Virus record (IMG/VR): IMGVR_UViG_3300005549_000002
Coordinates: 1 to 64,000 of that record
DNA length: 64,000 nucleotides
Direction: 5' to 3' (one strand)
From: a virus
Part shown: positions 1-8,993 of the stretch, piece after piece
How positions within the stretch are numbered: position 1 is the first letter of the stretch
Layout of the letters: every line of letters begins with the position of its first letter
Notes under the pieces: generated by a model
Databases searched by the model: none
What the model was told of the DNA's origin: nothing
What the model saw: only the letters and a program-made list of their open reading frames with translations
Position numbers and translations under genes: made by a program

Positions 1-98
1 TCCATGATGTTGACGGGGATGCCGCAGCAGGTTGCGTAGTAAGCGCGCATGACGCGGGCATCGATGGCTTTGGATGCGGCTTTCTGTTGACGTGTCAC
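1..98 (-). CDS. Small phage protein, 5' part only
   Basis: The GTG start is at 98 and the gene runs off the left edge, so only about 32 residues are visible (VTRQQKAASKAID, then RAYYATCCGIPVNIM). The motif YY-x2-C-x-GI followed by hydrophobic residues resembles a small phage protein of unknown role that I have seen beside DUF932-type genes. That resemblance is from memory. It lies downstream of the DUF932 gene on the same strand, separated by a GC hairpin. The function is unknown. Confidence 0.6.
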   Translation of the reverse strand, partial: MTRQQKAASKAIDARVMRAYYATCCGIPVNIM

Positions 99-136
99 TG
101 GGTTCTCTTTCTATTGCTCGAGTCGTGAGCAAGGAG

Positions 137-161
137 GGGCGCCCGTTCACACCGGGCGCCC
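137..161 (-). terminator. GC-rich hairpin after the DUF932 gene
   Basis: Perfect 9-bp arms GGGCGCCCG (137-145) and CGGGCGCCC (153-161) surround a 7-nt loop. It sits just past the stop of the leftward DUF932 gene and before the next leftward start. There is no clear U-tract, so it may be a weak terminator or an RNA-stability hairpin. Confidence 0.4.
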
Positions 162-169
162 GACCACGA

Positions 170-1132
170 TCACGCTGCCATCTGGATAGCGGTCTCGAGA
201 GCACGCTTGTTCGTGCTGACCCCGCCCTGAAACCACAGGCGGTCGAGGCGTGTGTCGGCGTTCGCGCCGCGCTCGTACGAGAGGTACTCGGTCACGGCGT
301 TGTAAGCGGCCCACATGGTCCCGCGCACACCCGGGAGGCTGTTGCCGCGCCCGTTCTCGAATAGGTTCGTCACTGCAGAGAGCACGCGACCCTTCTCGGC
401 TTTTTTCGTCGTGTCCTCGTCGCTCGAGTCTTCTTTGCCAGGAGCGAAGACTCGGCAGACGTAGCGCGCGAGATCGGCGGAATTGATGTCGTGCGCTGCG
501 AGTCGGCGATACTGCTCGGCAGTCGCCTCGAATTGCGCGTTGGCGAGGTTCATGACGTCGCGCACGGCCTCGAGCGCATTGTCAACGTTGGCGACGTGGC
601 GGATGCGGACGAGCTTCGATCCGCCGTCACTGTGAGCGAGAGCGAGCGTGTTGGCGCAGACGACGCGAATCGGGGTGAACCCGACGCGCACGGCCATCGT
701 CCCGTCGTGGCTGTTCGAGAGCAGCACGTATTTGGAGACGATGTCGTTCGCCTTGGCGACGATGATGCTCGGCTCGCGATTGATCTTGGCAAGGACCCAG
801 ACGCGCGACCCTTGTCGAAGCGAGCCCGCGGTCTCGAAACAAGCTTCGCCCGACTGCACGAACGGATCGAAGAAGGCGAACGCGGCTTTATTCTGGACGG
901 GAACGTACTGCTCGCCGACGACGCCGAGGATGCGCTTGTCTGTCGAGCGTCGCGTGGCGAACGCGGGCGCGGTCTGACCGTCTGCAGTCTGCAGGCGCTC
1001 GGTGGAAACTTCCCAATCGAGTCCCGCGCAGCGAATCGCTTCCTCTGCGGAGGGGGGGTTCTCGAGCTTGGTGCCGAGCCCGTGCCACGGGGTTTCTTGG
1101 ACGTACATCATCGTTTCGATTTCGTGTGACAT
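170..1132 (-). CDS. DUF932-family phage/plasmid protein
   Basis: The protein has 320 residues from the ATG at 1132 (MSHEIETMMYVQETPWHG); GAGGC lies upstream. A longer in-frame start at 1474 is rejected because its extra N-terminus is basic, low-complexity shadow sequence of the next gene. The opening motif (ETPWHGLGTKLENPPSAEEA), the central region with RVVCANTL and the C-terminal half with ALETAI are characteristic of the DUF932 / phage-plasmid-like family found on many phages and plasmids. The biochemical role is unknown; a part in DNA metabolism or anti-defence is only speculation. It belongs to the leftward accessory block at the left edge. Confidence 0.85.
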   Translation of the reverse strand: MSHEIETMMYVQETPWHGLGTKLENPPSAEEAIRCAGLDWEVSTERLQTADGQTAPAFATRRSTDKRILGVVGEQYVPVQNKAAFAFFDPFVQSGEACFETAGSLRQGSRVWVLAKINREPSIIVAKANDIVSKYVLLSNSHDGTMAVRVGFTPIRVVCANTLALAHSDGGSKLVRIRHVANVDNALEAVRDVMNLANAQFEATAEQYRRLAAHDINSADLARYVCRVFAPGKEDSSDEDTTKKAEKGRVLSAVTNLFENGRGNSLPGVRGTMWAAYNAVTEYLSYERGANADTRLDRLWFQGGVSTNKRALETAIQMAA

Positions 1133-1193
1133 GTTGTTGCCTCTGTTCTTTTTTTTGGTTGTTGGGAATTGAAGTTTCGGAAAAGTCTTGGGG

Positions 1194-1550
1194 TTAGCCG
1201 ACGACGCGGCGCACGAGTTCGGCGACGTCAACGAGGTCGTTGTAGTCGTCGGCGTTGACGAACGGCTCGGACTTGCCGGCGACGAGCACGAGCAGCGTCG
1301 AGCAGAATCGGTCGATCTTCTTGAAGTCGGCGCCCGTCGCGCGAATCTCGTCGAGCTCAGTGCTCGTGATGCGATCGAACTTCCCACCGATGCAGCCGCG
1401 TCGGGGCGTGGCGAGCGTGTCGAGCAGATTGAAAAACTTGTCGGCGCTGCGGTCAGCGATGATCTCGAACGCATCGCTCACGACGCTCTCGGCGTTCGTG
1501 ATCGTGGCGACGGTGCGGCTCGTGGCGAGAACTTTGATTTGGGAATTCAT
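1194..1550 (-). CDS. Hypothetical small protein
   Basis: The protein has 118 residues from the ATG at 1550 (MNSQIKVLATSRTVATITNAES). An upstream ATG at 1580 would add ten residues but lacks a better ribosome site. The sequence is soluble and rather acidic at the C-terminus (VNADDYNDLVDVAELVRRV). I recognise no family. It is probably transcribed from the promoter-like block at 1597-1634 and lies just upstream of, and in line with, the DUF932 gene, so the two may be co-expressed. Confidence 0.65.
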   Translation of the reverse strand: MNSQIKVLATSRTVATITNAESVVSDAFEIIADRSADKFFNLLDTLATPRRGCIGGKFDRITSTELDEIRATGADFKKIDRFCSTLLVLVAGKSEPFVNADDYNDLVDVAELVRRVVG

Positions 1551-1596
1551 TGTGGGTCTTTCGTTTCGGTTCGGGGTCACTTGCTACAATCTTCAT

Positions 1597-1634
1597 TCTG
1601 ACGGACCGCTAGCGCAGCGCAAGAACTTTCCCGC
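1597..1634 (-). promoter_or_regulatory. Promoter-like block, copy 1
   Basis: This 38-bp block is repeated at 1924-1961 with one mismatch. Read leftward it contains CTTGCGCTGCGCTAGCGG, and a possible -35 TTGCGC lies 17 nt before AGAATG. It includes the 11-mer GCTAGCGCAGC (plus strand) that recurs in the promoter region of the lipoprotein gene at 21702-21734. It lies 47 bp upstream of the start at 1550. Promoter and operator function is inferred from repetition and position. Confidence 0.6.
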
Positions 1635-1654
1635 GCTGCCGGCGGAATATCCGC

Positions 1655-1879
1655 TTAGCGCTTGATTCCAAGCTTCCCGATGGGGAAGTCGTTCGCGGTC
1701 ATGTAGAGAACGTGCTCGATGACAGCGCCGACGATGCGCGCGTCGGTCTCGAACGTCGCGTTTCGCGGGACTTTCTCGCAGAATCGAACGTGCAAATCAG
1801 AGCTTCCGCTGACGGTCACTACCCACGTCCCCACTCGGACATACGTGGCACTCTTCTTGGCAATGAACTTGGTTTGCAT
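1655..1879 (-). CDS. Hypothetical 74-residue protein
   Basis: The start is the ATG at 1879 (MQTKFIAKKSATYVRVGTW). The open frame extends upstream to 2020, but that stretch crosses the promoter-like repeat at 1924-1961, so the shorter start is preferred. The sequence alternates hydrophobic and polar residues and suggests a small beta-rich fold. No family is recognised. It is the first gene of a short leftward transcript diverging from the packaging genes. Confidence 0.6.
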   Translation of the reverse strand: MQTKFIAKKSATYVRVGTWVVTVSGSSDLHVRFCEKVPRNATFETDARIVGAVIEHVLYMTANDFPIGKLGIKR

Positions 1880-1923
1880 TGGGTGTCTCGCTCTCGTTTC
1901 GTTTCGGTTACTGCACTCATCAC

Positions 1924-1961
1924 TCTGACGGACCGCTAGCGCAGCGCAAGTACTTTCCCGC
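1924..1961 (-). promoter_or_regulatory. Promoter-like block, copy 2
   Basis: It matches 37 of 38 bp of the block at 1597-1634. It is followed leftward by a gene start at 1879, at almost the same distance as copy 1 is from its gene. It lies directly upstream of the divergent terminase small-subunit gene, so a regulator bound here could also affect that transcript. Confidence 0.6.
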
Positions 1962-2009
1962 AGTTTCGCAGGGAAAGATGGGGGCTCGAGCGAATACGAG
2001 TAGTTAGCC

Positions 2010-2540
2010 GTGCCTGACAAAACCGACCCAGCGCTTGACTCTTCAGTAGAGAAGACGACGCAGCGGCACCCCGCGCTCGAGAGCGTGACTGAGCGCGTGC
2101 ATTACGTCGCCGATCTCATGGCGGCCGCGCTCTGGAACGAACGCACGTCGCGTCGCCTGCAGCGCGAGCTCGGGCAGCGCTGGGGCGTTTCGCCGAGCAC
2201 GATTCGAAACTACTCGACCGAGGCATCGCGCGCGATTCAGGATGCCATCATCGAGCGACGCGCCGCGATCGCGCAGCGCGCCATGGACCGCTTGGAAAAA
2301 ATCGGCGGCGTCGACATCGCAACGCCCGGCATTCCCGGGCTCGCCGGCGCCGTCGTGCATGCGAACGAGCTGCTCCTCAAGATTAGCGGCTTCGCCGAGC
2401 CCGACGAGGACAAGGCGCACCCGCTCGCGGGCCCCGCGGTCGTCATCAACATGACGGGCGCGACCGATCCCGGATCGGAAACCCCGGGCGCCGCGCCCGC
2501 GCCCGCATCCGAACCGCCACCGCCCGATGCTCCGGTTTAA
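2010..2540 (+). CDS. Terminase small subunit-like DNA-binding protein
   Basis: The protein has 176 residues and a GTG start at 2010. Residues 35-75 form a predicted helix-turn-helix (LGQRWGVSPSTIRNYSTEA), followed by a helical segment and a Pro/Ala-rich tail. It overlaps the large terminase gene by 14 bp. Position plus the DNA-binding domain support the small terminase role, which recognises phage DNA and recruits the large subunit. No strong ribosome site is visible, so the exact start is less sure than the gene. Confidence 0.75.
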   Translation: MPDKTDPALDSSVEKTTQRHPALESVTERVHYVADLMAAALWNERTSRRLQRELGQRWGVSPSTIRNYSTEASRAIQDAIIERRAAIAQRAMDRLEKIGGVDIATPGIPGLAGAVVHANELLLKISGFAEPDEDKAHPLAGPAVVINMTGATDPGSETPGAAPAPASEPPPPDAPV

Positions 2541-3873
2541 TCTCGACTCGTTTCAGGAGCGCGCGTTTTGGGAATGCGTGCCCGGAACGATTGCGACCTA
2601 CCCGTGGGGTCGCGGCGCTGGCAAAACGTTTCTCGGCCGCGCGCTCATCCACTCGCAGGCGTTCACTCGCCAAGGAATTCACGTCGGGCTCCTCATGCCG
2701 ACGCTCAAGCAGGCGCGCCAGGTTTTCTGGCCGGGCCTGCTCGCCGACTTCGAAGGGCCGCTGCGCAAGCGCATCCACGGGCGACCCAATCGCACGCTGC
2801 TCGAGGCGACCTACGAGAACGGCTCGCGCCTCACCACCTGGGGAGCGGAGAACGCGGGCGGCATCCGCGGTCAGCGCTTCGATGTCATCATCGAGGACGA
2901 GACCGACGACATCGCGCCCGAGGTGGAGCAAGCCGTCGTCCGCCCCACCTTCAGCCGCTCGGGCGTCAACGCCCTGTGGGTGAAGTTCGGCACGCCGCGG
3001 CGCGGCCGCGCGGGCTCGCTCTTCGGAAGTTTCAACCGCGCGCAGCGAAAGCAATCCCGCTACACCGGCTTCGCGCTGCGCTCGTGCGAGTCGCCGCAGG
3101 TGGATCAGGCGTGGCTCGACGGCGTCAAAGACGACACGCCCCCCGACATTTACGCGCGCGAGTATGACGTCAATTTCGACGCCGCCGGCGGACGGGTCTA
3201 CGGCGACGTCTTCAACGAGAAGTTCCACGTCCGCATCCCGCCCGAGGAAACCCAGTGGACGGAGATCCTCATCGGCGCCGACCACGGCTGGGAAGATCCC
3301 GGCTGCCTGCTGCTCATCGGCGTGCTCGGCTCGGGCCGCGACGCCGTCGCGTGGGTGCTCGATGAAATCTACGAACGTCACCGCGCCGATAGCTGGTGGG
3401 TCGATGCCCTGAAACCGTGGACCGAATGGTACCCGCGGCACAAGTTCTACGGCGATCCGTCGCGCCCCGGGCTCGTCGAGGACTATCGCAAGCTCGCCCA
3501 CGCGCGCGTGCAGGAAGTCGACAACGCGATCGAGGACGGGCTTGCCGCCGTCGCCGATCGGTTCCTCATCCGCGGCCGCTACGATGACAAGGGCGAGCTG
3601 CTCGAGCGCTACGCCCGCCTCTACATCCACCCGCGCTGCGTCAACACGCTCACCGAGCTCGGCGCCACGGTCGCGCCGTTCGAAAACCACAAGCCGCTCG
3701 ACGGCATCGGGCCCTACATGCGCAAAAAGGACCCGCTGCTCGAGCTGCGCTACCTCGAAGAAATCGTCGACCGCAACAACCACGCAATGGACGCGCTCCG
3801 TTACCCCATCCTGAACCGGTTCGGGAAGCCCCTGAGCCAGCGCAACGCCGCGCCCTACGACGCCAGGAGCTGA
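2527..3873 (+). CDS. Terminase large subunit (packaging ATPase/nuclease)
   Basis: The protein has 448 residues. Walker A is GRGAGKT (28-34) and Walker B is VIIEDE (120-125). The C-terminal RNase H-like nuclease carries acidic residues in IGADHG (Asp252), YGDPSRP (Asp310) and NHAMDALRYP near residue 420. It is the motor that pumps DNA into the procapsid and cuts the concatemer. Length and motif order are normal for the family. It sits directly before the portal gene, the classic packaging order. Confidence 0.95.
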   Translation: MLRFNLDSFQERAFWECVPGTIATYPWGRGAGKTFLGRALIHSQAFTRQGIHVGLLMPTLKQARQVFWPGLLADFEGPLRKRIHGRPNRTLLEATYENGSRLTTWGAENAGGIRGQRFDVIIEDETDDIAPEVEQAVVRPTFSRSGVNALWVKFGTPRRGRAGSLFGSFNRAQRKQSRYTGFALRSCESPQVDQAWLDGVKDDTPPDIYAREYDVNFDAAGGRVYGDVFNEKFHVRIPPEETQWTEILIGADHGWEDPGCLLLIGVLGSGRDAVAWVLDEIYERHRADSWWVDALKPWTEWYPRHKFYGDPSRPGLVEDYRKLAHARVQEVDNAIEDGLAAVADRFLIRGRYDDKGELLERYARLYIHPRCVNTLTELGATVAPFENHKPLDGIGPYMRKKDPLLELRYLEEIVDRNNHAMDALRYPILNRFGKPLSQRNAAPYDARS

Positions 3874-3898
3874 CCTCGGCAGGCGCCACAAAACGCCC

Positions 3899-5731
3899 AT
3901 GGCCGAGACTTCCTACGACGCGACGATCAAGCCGCAGCACTTCGCGAAGCTCGAGCGCTACAAGACGCTCGGCAAGCTCCGCGGGTACTACGCCAGCACG
4001 CAATACGAGGGGCGGCCCGATTTTTTCACCGGCCAGCGAACGCCGCACGACAAGCCCGTGCCGCTGCGCGAGCGTAAGCCCTGCGTCATCTACCCGCTGC
4101 CGAAGAACGCCGTCCACCAGGTGGTCAGGTTCACGTTCGGCGAGAGCCGCTTTCCGACCATCGCCGTCGAGGCTGTCGAGAAAGCCGAAGACGCCGTCTT
4201 CGGGCTCACGCTCGCCGACGACGAGTCCGAGACGCTCGAAAAATACATCGCCAAGCTCATCGAGACGAGCGCCCTCAAGCCGACCATGCGGCGCCTCATG
4301 CGCCCCGGGCTCGCCGTCGGAACCAGCGTCGCCATCCTCGTCGTTCGCAACGGCTGCTTTCGGATCGATATCGCCAACGCCGAAGATTGCATGCCCACTT
4401 TCCAGGGCGGCGACGTCAACGGCGACGTCCTCGCGCTCACCTGGTGCTACCCGTACAACAAGACCGTTCCGAACCGGCAGACGGGCGTGCCCGAGGTGCA
4501 GCGCACCTGGTACCGGCAAGACATTACCGAGGCGGCGTACGTCCTCTACAAGGAAGTCCCCGTCGAAGCCGGCATCGAGCCCGTGTGGCTCGTCGAGAAA
4601 GTCATCCCGCATACCTTCGGGTTCTGCCCGGTGCGCTGGATCCGCAACCTGCACGAGGAGGACTCGGGCAGCATCGACGGGATGAGCCTGTACGATGACC
4701 TGTTCGATGAATTCGACGCGCTCAATTTCGCGCTCTCGCAGCGGCACCGCGGCATCCACCACTTCGGCACCCCGCAGCCTTGGGAAACCGGCGTCGACGA
4801 AGACGACGGACCCGCTCCGACGGGGCGTAAATCCATCGGCACGCCCGGGTTTCAGCCGGCCGGCGGCCCCTCGCCGCACGGCGTGATCCTCGGCGCCGAC
4901 GGCTCGCCCGCGCGCAAGGGCGGTCCCGATCAGGTTTGGAGTTACTCGGGCAAGGAGGTGAGGCTCGGCGTCCTCGAGACGACGGGAAAAGCCTTCGAGG
5001 TTTCCACCCTTCACGTCAACGACATCCGCGCCCGCGTGCTCGAGAGCATGTCGGTCGTGCTCGTGAACATCTCGGAAATCGCCGGGCGCACCCAGCAAGG
5101 CCAGATGTCGGCGAAGTTCCTCGAGCTCGCCTACGAGCCGCTCCTCGCCGTGGTCGACGAGATGCGCCACTGCTGGTGGCCGCTCGGCCTGCAGGCGATC
5201 CTATCGATGATGCTGCGCGCGACCGTCGCGCTCGGCGGCAAAGATCTCTTGATCCCGGGCGCCGAGGGCGCGGCCGCCATCCTGCAGAAATTTCTCACCC
5301 GAACGACGGCGGGCCCGATGTGGGTGCCGCCGACGATGACCCCCAACTGGGGCGACTACTTCGCGGCCGGCCCCGAAGAAATCAACCAGGCGATCACCGC
5401 GGCGAAGACCGCCAACGAAGCGCACCTCGTTCCCATGGAGGACGCGGTGAAATACGTGCTGCCCTACTTCGGGCGCGAGGACGTGCAGGAAGCGCTCGAC
5501 GAAATCGAAGACGACAAGGCCGAGGCGCAAGCGCTCGCGCAAGAAACGGCCATGAACGAAGCGGCCGCGCTCCATGCGGCGGGCGGCATCAAGCCGCCAG
5601 GCGGTGACGGTGCCCCGACCCCGACGAAGCCAACGCCAAGAGCACGACGAGGAGGAAAGTCGAAAAAGGATGCTGCTCGTCGAGGCGGCGGCGCTGGCGC
5701 TCCTTTTGGCAAGACGCCGAAAGGCGGTTGA
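3899..5731 (+). CDS. Portal protein
   Basis: The protein has 610 residues and the ATG lies 26 bp after the terminase stop. Size, place between terminase and MuF-type gene, and the internal layout (N-terminal head-binding region, long helical part near 330-480, Ala/Pro/Lys-rich tail) fit a portal that forms the dodecameric DNA channel. The tail (residues 560-610) is basic and glycine-rich and overlaps the start of the next gene. The assignment rests mainly on synteny and length. Confidence 0.85.
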   Translation: MAETSYDATIKPQHFAKLERYKTLGKLRGYYASTQYEGRPDFFTGQRTPHDKPVPLRERKPCVIYPLPKNAVHQVVRFTFGESRFPTIAVEAVEKAEDAVFGLTLADDESETLEKYIAKLIETSALKPTMRRLMRPGLAVGTSVAILVVRNGCFRIDIANAEDCMPTFQGGDVNGDVLALTWCYPYNKTVPNRQTGVPEVQRTWYRQDITEAAYVLYKEVPVEAGIEPVWLVEKVIPHTFGFCPVRWIRNLHEEDSGSIDGMSLYDDLFDEFDALNFALSQRHRGIHHFGTPQPWETGVDEDDGPAPTGRKSIGTPGFQPAGGPSPHGVILGADGSPARKGGPDQVWSYSGKEVRLGVLETTGKAFEVSTLHVNDIRARVLESMSVVLVNISEIAGRTQQGQMSAKFLELAYEPLLAVVDEMRHCWWPLGLQAILSMMLRATVALGGKDLLIPGAEGAAAILQKFLTRTTAGPMWVPPTMTPNWGDYFAAGPEEINQAITAAKTANEAHLVPMEDAVKYVLPYFGREDVQEALDEIEDDKAEAQALAQETAMNEAAALHAAGGIKPPGGDGAPTPTKPTPRARRGGKSKKDAARRGGGAGAPFGKTPKGG

Positions 5732-6314
5732 GCAAGCCCTCAAGGCCGGTCAGTGGCCGGCCCTCGGCATCTTCGCCGCGCTCCAGCACACGATCGCCCT
5801 CACGCGCGAGGCGGCGCGCATGCTGGCCTTCGCACGCCTGCAGCTGCAGTTTCCGGATCTCCCCCTCATGCGCTCCCCGTTCGGCCCCGGCGTCGATCGG
5901 ATCCGCGCCGGCCAGATCGCGCGCCGGCAAGTGGCCGATCTCGAGCTCCGCGTGGCGCGGCTCGAGCTCGCCGAGCTTTCCGCGGAGCGCAGGTGGGCGA
6001 TCGCGCTCGCCAAGACCGAGGGGCGCGTCGCCGCGACCGCCGCCACCGAAACCTTTTCCGCCGCGAGCGCGGAGCGAACCCTCGTCACCCGCCAGCTCGG
6101 CGGCGGCTACCAGCTCTTGAAAGTTTGGGACGCGCAGCTCGACGCCTGTCCCATCTGCTTTCGGATGGACGGCATCACCGTCCCCGTGAGCGCGCATTTC
6201 CCCGGGGGGCTTGAGCCGGCGATGGTGCACCCGTGGTGCCGCTGCTGGTGCACGATCATCCGAGGCTTCCCACGACGACGAACCTTCCCGCTAGAGCCGC
6301 GCGAAGCGGCATGA
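5670..6314 (+). CDS. MuF-type minor head protein
   Basis: The protein has 214 residues from the ATG at 5670, which is preceded by GGAGG. A longer frame from 5574 lies wholly inside the portal tail and is rejected. The C-terminus holds the typical signature: KVWDAQLDACPICFRMDG, then HPWCRCW near 190-196. These Cys/His residues probably bind metal. MuF/SPP1 gp7-type proteins sit inside the head near the portal and may be ejected with DNA. It overlaps the portal gene by 62 bp. Confidence 0.85.
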   Translation: MLLVEAAALALLLARRRKAVEQALKAGQWPALGIFAALQHTIALTREAARMLAFARLQLQFPDLPLMRSPFGPGVDRIRAGQIARRQVADLELRVARLELAELSAERRWAIALAKTEGRVAATAATETFSAASAERTLVTRQLGGGYQLLKVWDAQLDACPICFRMDGITVPVSAHFPGGLEPAMVHPWCRCWCTIIRGFPRRRTFPLEPREAA

Positions 6315-6327
6315 GGACACAACCGCC

Positions 6328-6555
6328 ATGGCCTATTTCTGCACCAAAACCGGCAAGCGCATCGTAGCCCCCGGCGTCTGCAAGGAAGTCGATCCCGAAA
6401 ACGGGCAGGACGAATGTAACGAGGGCGATCCCGAGCCGAAAGCACCGAAGGCCAAGGCGAGCGAGGCTGCGTCGAAGACGGACGAGCACGCCGATCCGAA
6501 GACGACGCACGCCGCCGAGCACCACGATCACAAGTCGCCCAAGGGCGGCAAGTAA
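6328..6555 (+). CDS. Small charged hypothetical protein
   Basis: The protein has 75 residues. The N-terminus has three cysteines (FCTKTGKR, GVCKEV, DECNEG) and the rest is a highly charged Lys/Glu/His/Ala tail without predicted fold. It lies between the MuF-type gene and a putative structural gene, so it is probably a virion or assembly component. No family is recognised. Confidence 0.6.
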   Translation: MAYFCTKTGKRIVAPGVCKEVDPENGQDECNEGDPEPKAPKAKASEAASKTDEHADPKTTHAAEHHDHKSPKGGK

Positions 6556-6615
6556 ACCTCCGCAAGTTCACCGACAAACTCACCCGCTACCCGCGGACCA
6601 ACTGGAGATCTACCG

Positions 6616-7002
6616 ATGGCCGTTATCAATGGAACCGTGTGGAGCGTCGCGACCCTGGAAGCAGACGCTGTCTCGAACCTGCAGAAGGCCCTGGTGCTGT
6701 TCACGCTCACGGGCACCTATGCGCAAGCCGACGACGCCGCGCTCCTGCTCGTGACGACCGCGATCCAGAACAGCCGCCGTAATGGCAAGGCTGTCACCCT
6801 GGTCGGCGCGATCCTCGACAAGCCCGCCACCAAAGCCTCCGATCCGGCGGCGATCCTCGGTCTGAAAACCGTCGCCGTCTCGACGACGGGCCTCACCTTC
6901 GAGGTAACCGACGGCGACTTCGCCACCGAGTTTGCCAACGCAACCGCGATGGCGGCGCAATCGCGTCCCTTCTCGGTGCTGGTCGCGTTCACCGAGGCGT
7001 AA
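6616..7002 (+). CDS. Putative head decoration or small structural protein
   Basis: The protein has 128 residues (MAVINGTVWSVATLEADAV), small, Thr/Ala/Val-rich and without charged clusters, as is common for beta-rich capsid accessory proteins. It lies before the scaffold and capsid genes. The decoration role is inferred from position and composition only; it could also be a minor head protein. Confidence 0.5.
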   Translation: MAVINGTVWSVATLEADAVSNLQKALVLFTLTGTYAQADDAALLLVTTAIQNSRRNGKAVTLVGAILDKPATKASDPAAILGLKTVAVSTTGLTFEVTDGDFATEFANATAMAAQSRPFSVLVAFTEA

Positions 7003-7012
7003 AAATTCCCGA

Positions 7013-7091
7013 AGGCGCGCGTCCTCGCGGCGGCGCGCGCCTCCGTAGCTCGAGCCGCAACCTCCAACGCTCTCGCGGGCGATATCGCGAG
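7013..7091 (+). other. Two hairpins upstream of the scaffold gene
   Basis: The first hairpin pairs 7013-7021 with 7034-7042 (9 bp, AGGCGCGCG). The second pairs 7072-7077 with 7086-7091 (CTCGCG/CGCGAG). Neither has a T-run. They fill the only sizeable gap in the head operon, directly before a gene needing high expression, and may set mRNA processing or stability. Confidence 0.4.
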
Positions 7092-7103
7092 TAGGAGCGA
7101 CAG

Positions 7104-7742
7104 ATGACCCCCCCCGATGATCCGGCCCCCGCGCCGAACGGCGAAAAAACGCCCGCAGTTCCACCCCCCGCACCCGCGCCGGTCAACATGACGAGCGACC
7201 AGCTGAAGGTGCGGCTCGACGAAACACGCTCCTCCGCGGAAAAAGCGAAGGAGCACGAGATGCTCAAGGCCCTCGGGTTCAAGAGCATGGACGAAGCCAA
7301 GGCCGCTACCGCCAAGGCCAAGGAACAGCAGGACGCGCAGCTCTCGGAAAACGAGCGCTACAAAAAACAGGTCGAGGAGCTCCGGCCGAAGGTCGAACGA
7401 GGAGAGCGCTACGAGTCGCTCGCCAAGACGATCGTCGACGAACGCTTCGCGAAATTGCCGGAGGCGGCTCGTACCGCCATCGACGCCATCGCGAAGGGAG
7501 ATCCCGAGCAACGCTTCCAGCTCATGCGCATGGCGGAGGCGCTGCAACCCGTCGGTGCCCCAGCGCCGCCGGCGGCAACGCCTCCGGCGAACATCGCACC
7601 GCCGGCCGCGCCGCCTCCATCAGGACAGCAGACGAAATTCCAAGAGTACGAGGCCATGCGGGCAAAGAGCCCGGTCCTCGGCGACATCTTCTACCAATCC
7701 AACACGCGGGAGATCGAAGCAACGCGGCCTCCCGCCACGTAG
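7104..7742 (+). CDS. Scaffolding protein
   Basis: The protein has 212 residues. A Pro-rich N-terminus (to about residue 28) is followed by a long charged coiled-coil region (about 30-120, rich in Lys, Glu, Ala), a Pro/Ala linker and a short C-terminal segment. This acidic helical composition and the place directly before the major capsid gene are typical of phage scaffolds, which guide procapsid assembly and then leave. Confidence 0.75.
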   Translation: MTPPDDPAPAPNGEKTPAVPPPAPAPVNMTSDQLKVRLDETRSSAEKAKEHEMLKALGFKSMDEAKAATAKAKEQQDAQLSENERYKKQVEELRPKVERGERYESLAKTIVDERFAKLPEAARTAIDAIAKGDPEQRFQLMRMAEALQPVGAPAPPAATPPANIAPPAAPPPSGQQTKFQEYEAMRAKSPVLGDIFYQSNTREIEATRPPAT

Positions 7743-7757
7743 CGAGGGAAACAAACC

Positions 7758-8948
7758 ATGAGCGCAATTAGCCGCGGCACGCTGCCGCAAAATTTCGTTG
7801 ATTCGACTTCAACGGGAATGCGGCTGCCTTCGCCCGAGCCCCAGTATTGGTTTGCACGGGCGGCGATGGCCGGGCGGCTTTCGCTCGAGGCCCTTCGGGT
7901 CGGAGCGCCTACCGTTCAACAATTCTTGTCCATGATGGGCAACGGCGTCCAGCTGCCGCCCGATCTCGACCAGATGATGCGGGCTGCCGATGCCTACCCA
8001 GGCATGGTGCAGGCCGTCGATGAGTTCGGCAAGGAAGGCGGCGACACCGTCAAATTCCAGCGCGACGTCTACCCGTCGACCACGACCGGGCTGACCGAGG
8101 ACTCGCGCGTGCACGTTGCCGAGACGACCATCTCGACGACGGGCCAAGCCGTCAAGCAAGAGGAAGTGCCGGTCGTCCTGAAGGAATACAAGGGCCCCTG
8201 GAACGACGTCAGCGCGCAGGTCGATCCCTACGCGATCATCAATTTCGACGCGAAGTACCGCAAGAACCGGGAGGCGCTCGCGACCATCACGACGCGCTTC
8301 CTCCGCCGCGACTACATCCGCTGGCTCGATCGCGTGATCCGTAACCGCTTCATTGCGGACACCGGCAACGCCAACATCACGCTTCCCTCGGGCATCTCGG
8401 CGGTGACCGGGTTCGCCGCCGGCGGAGGCGCCAGCATTTCGCTCGAGCAGATCTTGGCGGCTCGCAAGGCGCTGTCCGATCGCGAGTGGGCGAAGTTCCC
8501 GAATGGGCGCTACGTGTGCGTCGTCCCGACGGCGTTCAACACCCAGATGATTTCCGATGTCGATTACCGGGAGCTGTCGAAAAACCACACCGACGGGCGT
8601 AACCAGCTCTTCGGTTACATCGGCTCGGTGCAGGACGTCGACTTCTTCGAGGTGACAACGACCGCGAACTACGCGCCCACCGCCACCGACGCCAATGCCT
8701 ACAAGACCACGGTCAACGGCGCGACGGTGGGAACGGGCGTGAACCTCGCCGAGGCGCTGCTGTTCGGGCCCGGCGTCGTCGGGTTCGGCACCGCCGTCTC
8801 GGATCAGCAGGGCGCCATCGGCCCCGAGGTTCGCTACGCGGACGACACCAACTACGGCACGATCGCCAAGGTCATCTGGTACGCCCTGCACGCGTTCCAA
8901 ACGCTCGACATCCGCGGTGTTCAGCGGATCCTCTTTCAGACTGCCTGA
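7758..8948 (+). CDS. Major capsid protein
   Basis: The protein has 396 residues and a good ribosome site (GAGGG) upstream of 7758. Length, position after the scaffold, and a long central helix-rich region with KYRKNREALATITTRFLR followed by beta-rich C-terminal domains fit an HK97-fold capsid subunit. The specific subfamily (P22-coat-like or N4 gp56-like) cannot be settled by eye. Most of the shell is expected to be made of this protein. Confidence 0.8.
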   Translation: MSAISRGTLPQNFVDSTSTGMRLPSPEPQYWFARAAMAGRLSLEALRVGAPTVQQFLSMMGNGVQLPPDLDQMMRAADAYPGMVQAVDEFGKEGGDTVKFQRDVYPSTTTGLTEDSRVHVAETTISTTGQAVKQEEVPVVLKEYKGPWNDVSAQVDPYAIINFDAKYRKNREALATITTRFLRRDYIRWLDRVIRNRFIADTGNANITLPSGISAVTGFAAGGGASISLEQILAARKALSDREWAKFPNGRYVCVVPTAFNTQMISDVDYRELSKNHTDGRNQLFGYIGSVQDVDFFEVTTTANYAPTATDANAYKTTVNGATVGTGVNLAEALLFGPGVVGFGTAVSDQQGAIGPEVRYADDTNYGTIAKVIWYALHAFQTLDIRGVQRILFQTA

Positions 8949-8993
8949 TCTCGGCTGCCGGGATTCGATTCGGACGATTCGGAGGAACACACC

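Noticed and set aside
2446-5170. Long minus-strand frames opposite terminase and portal
   Set aside because: Antisense shadows of recognised packaging genes.
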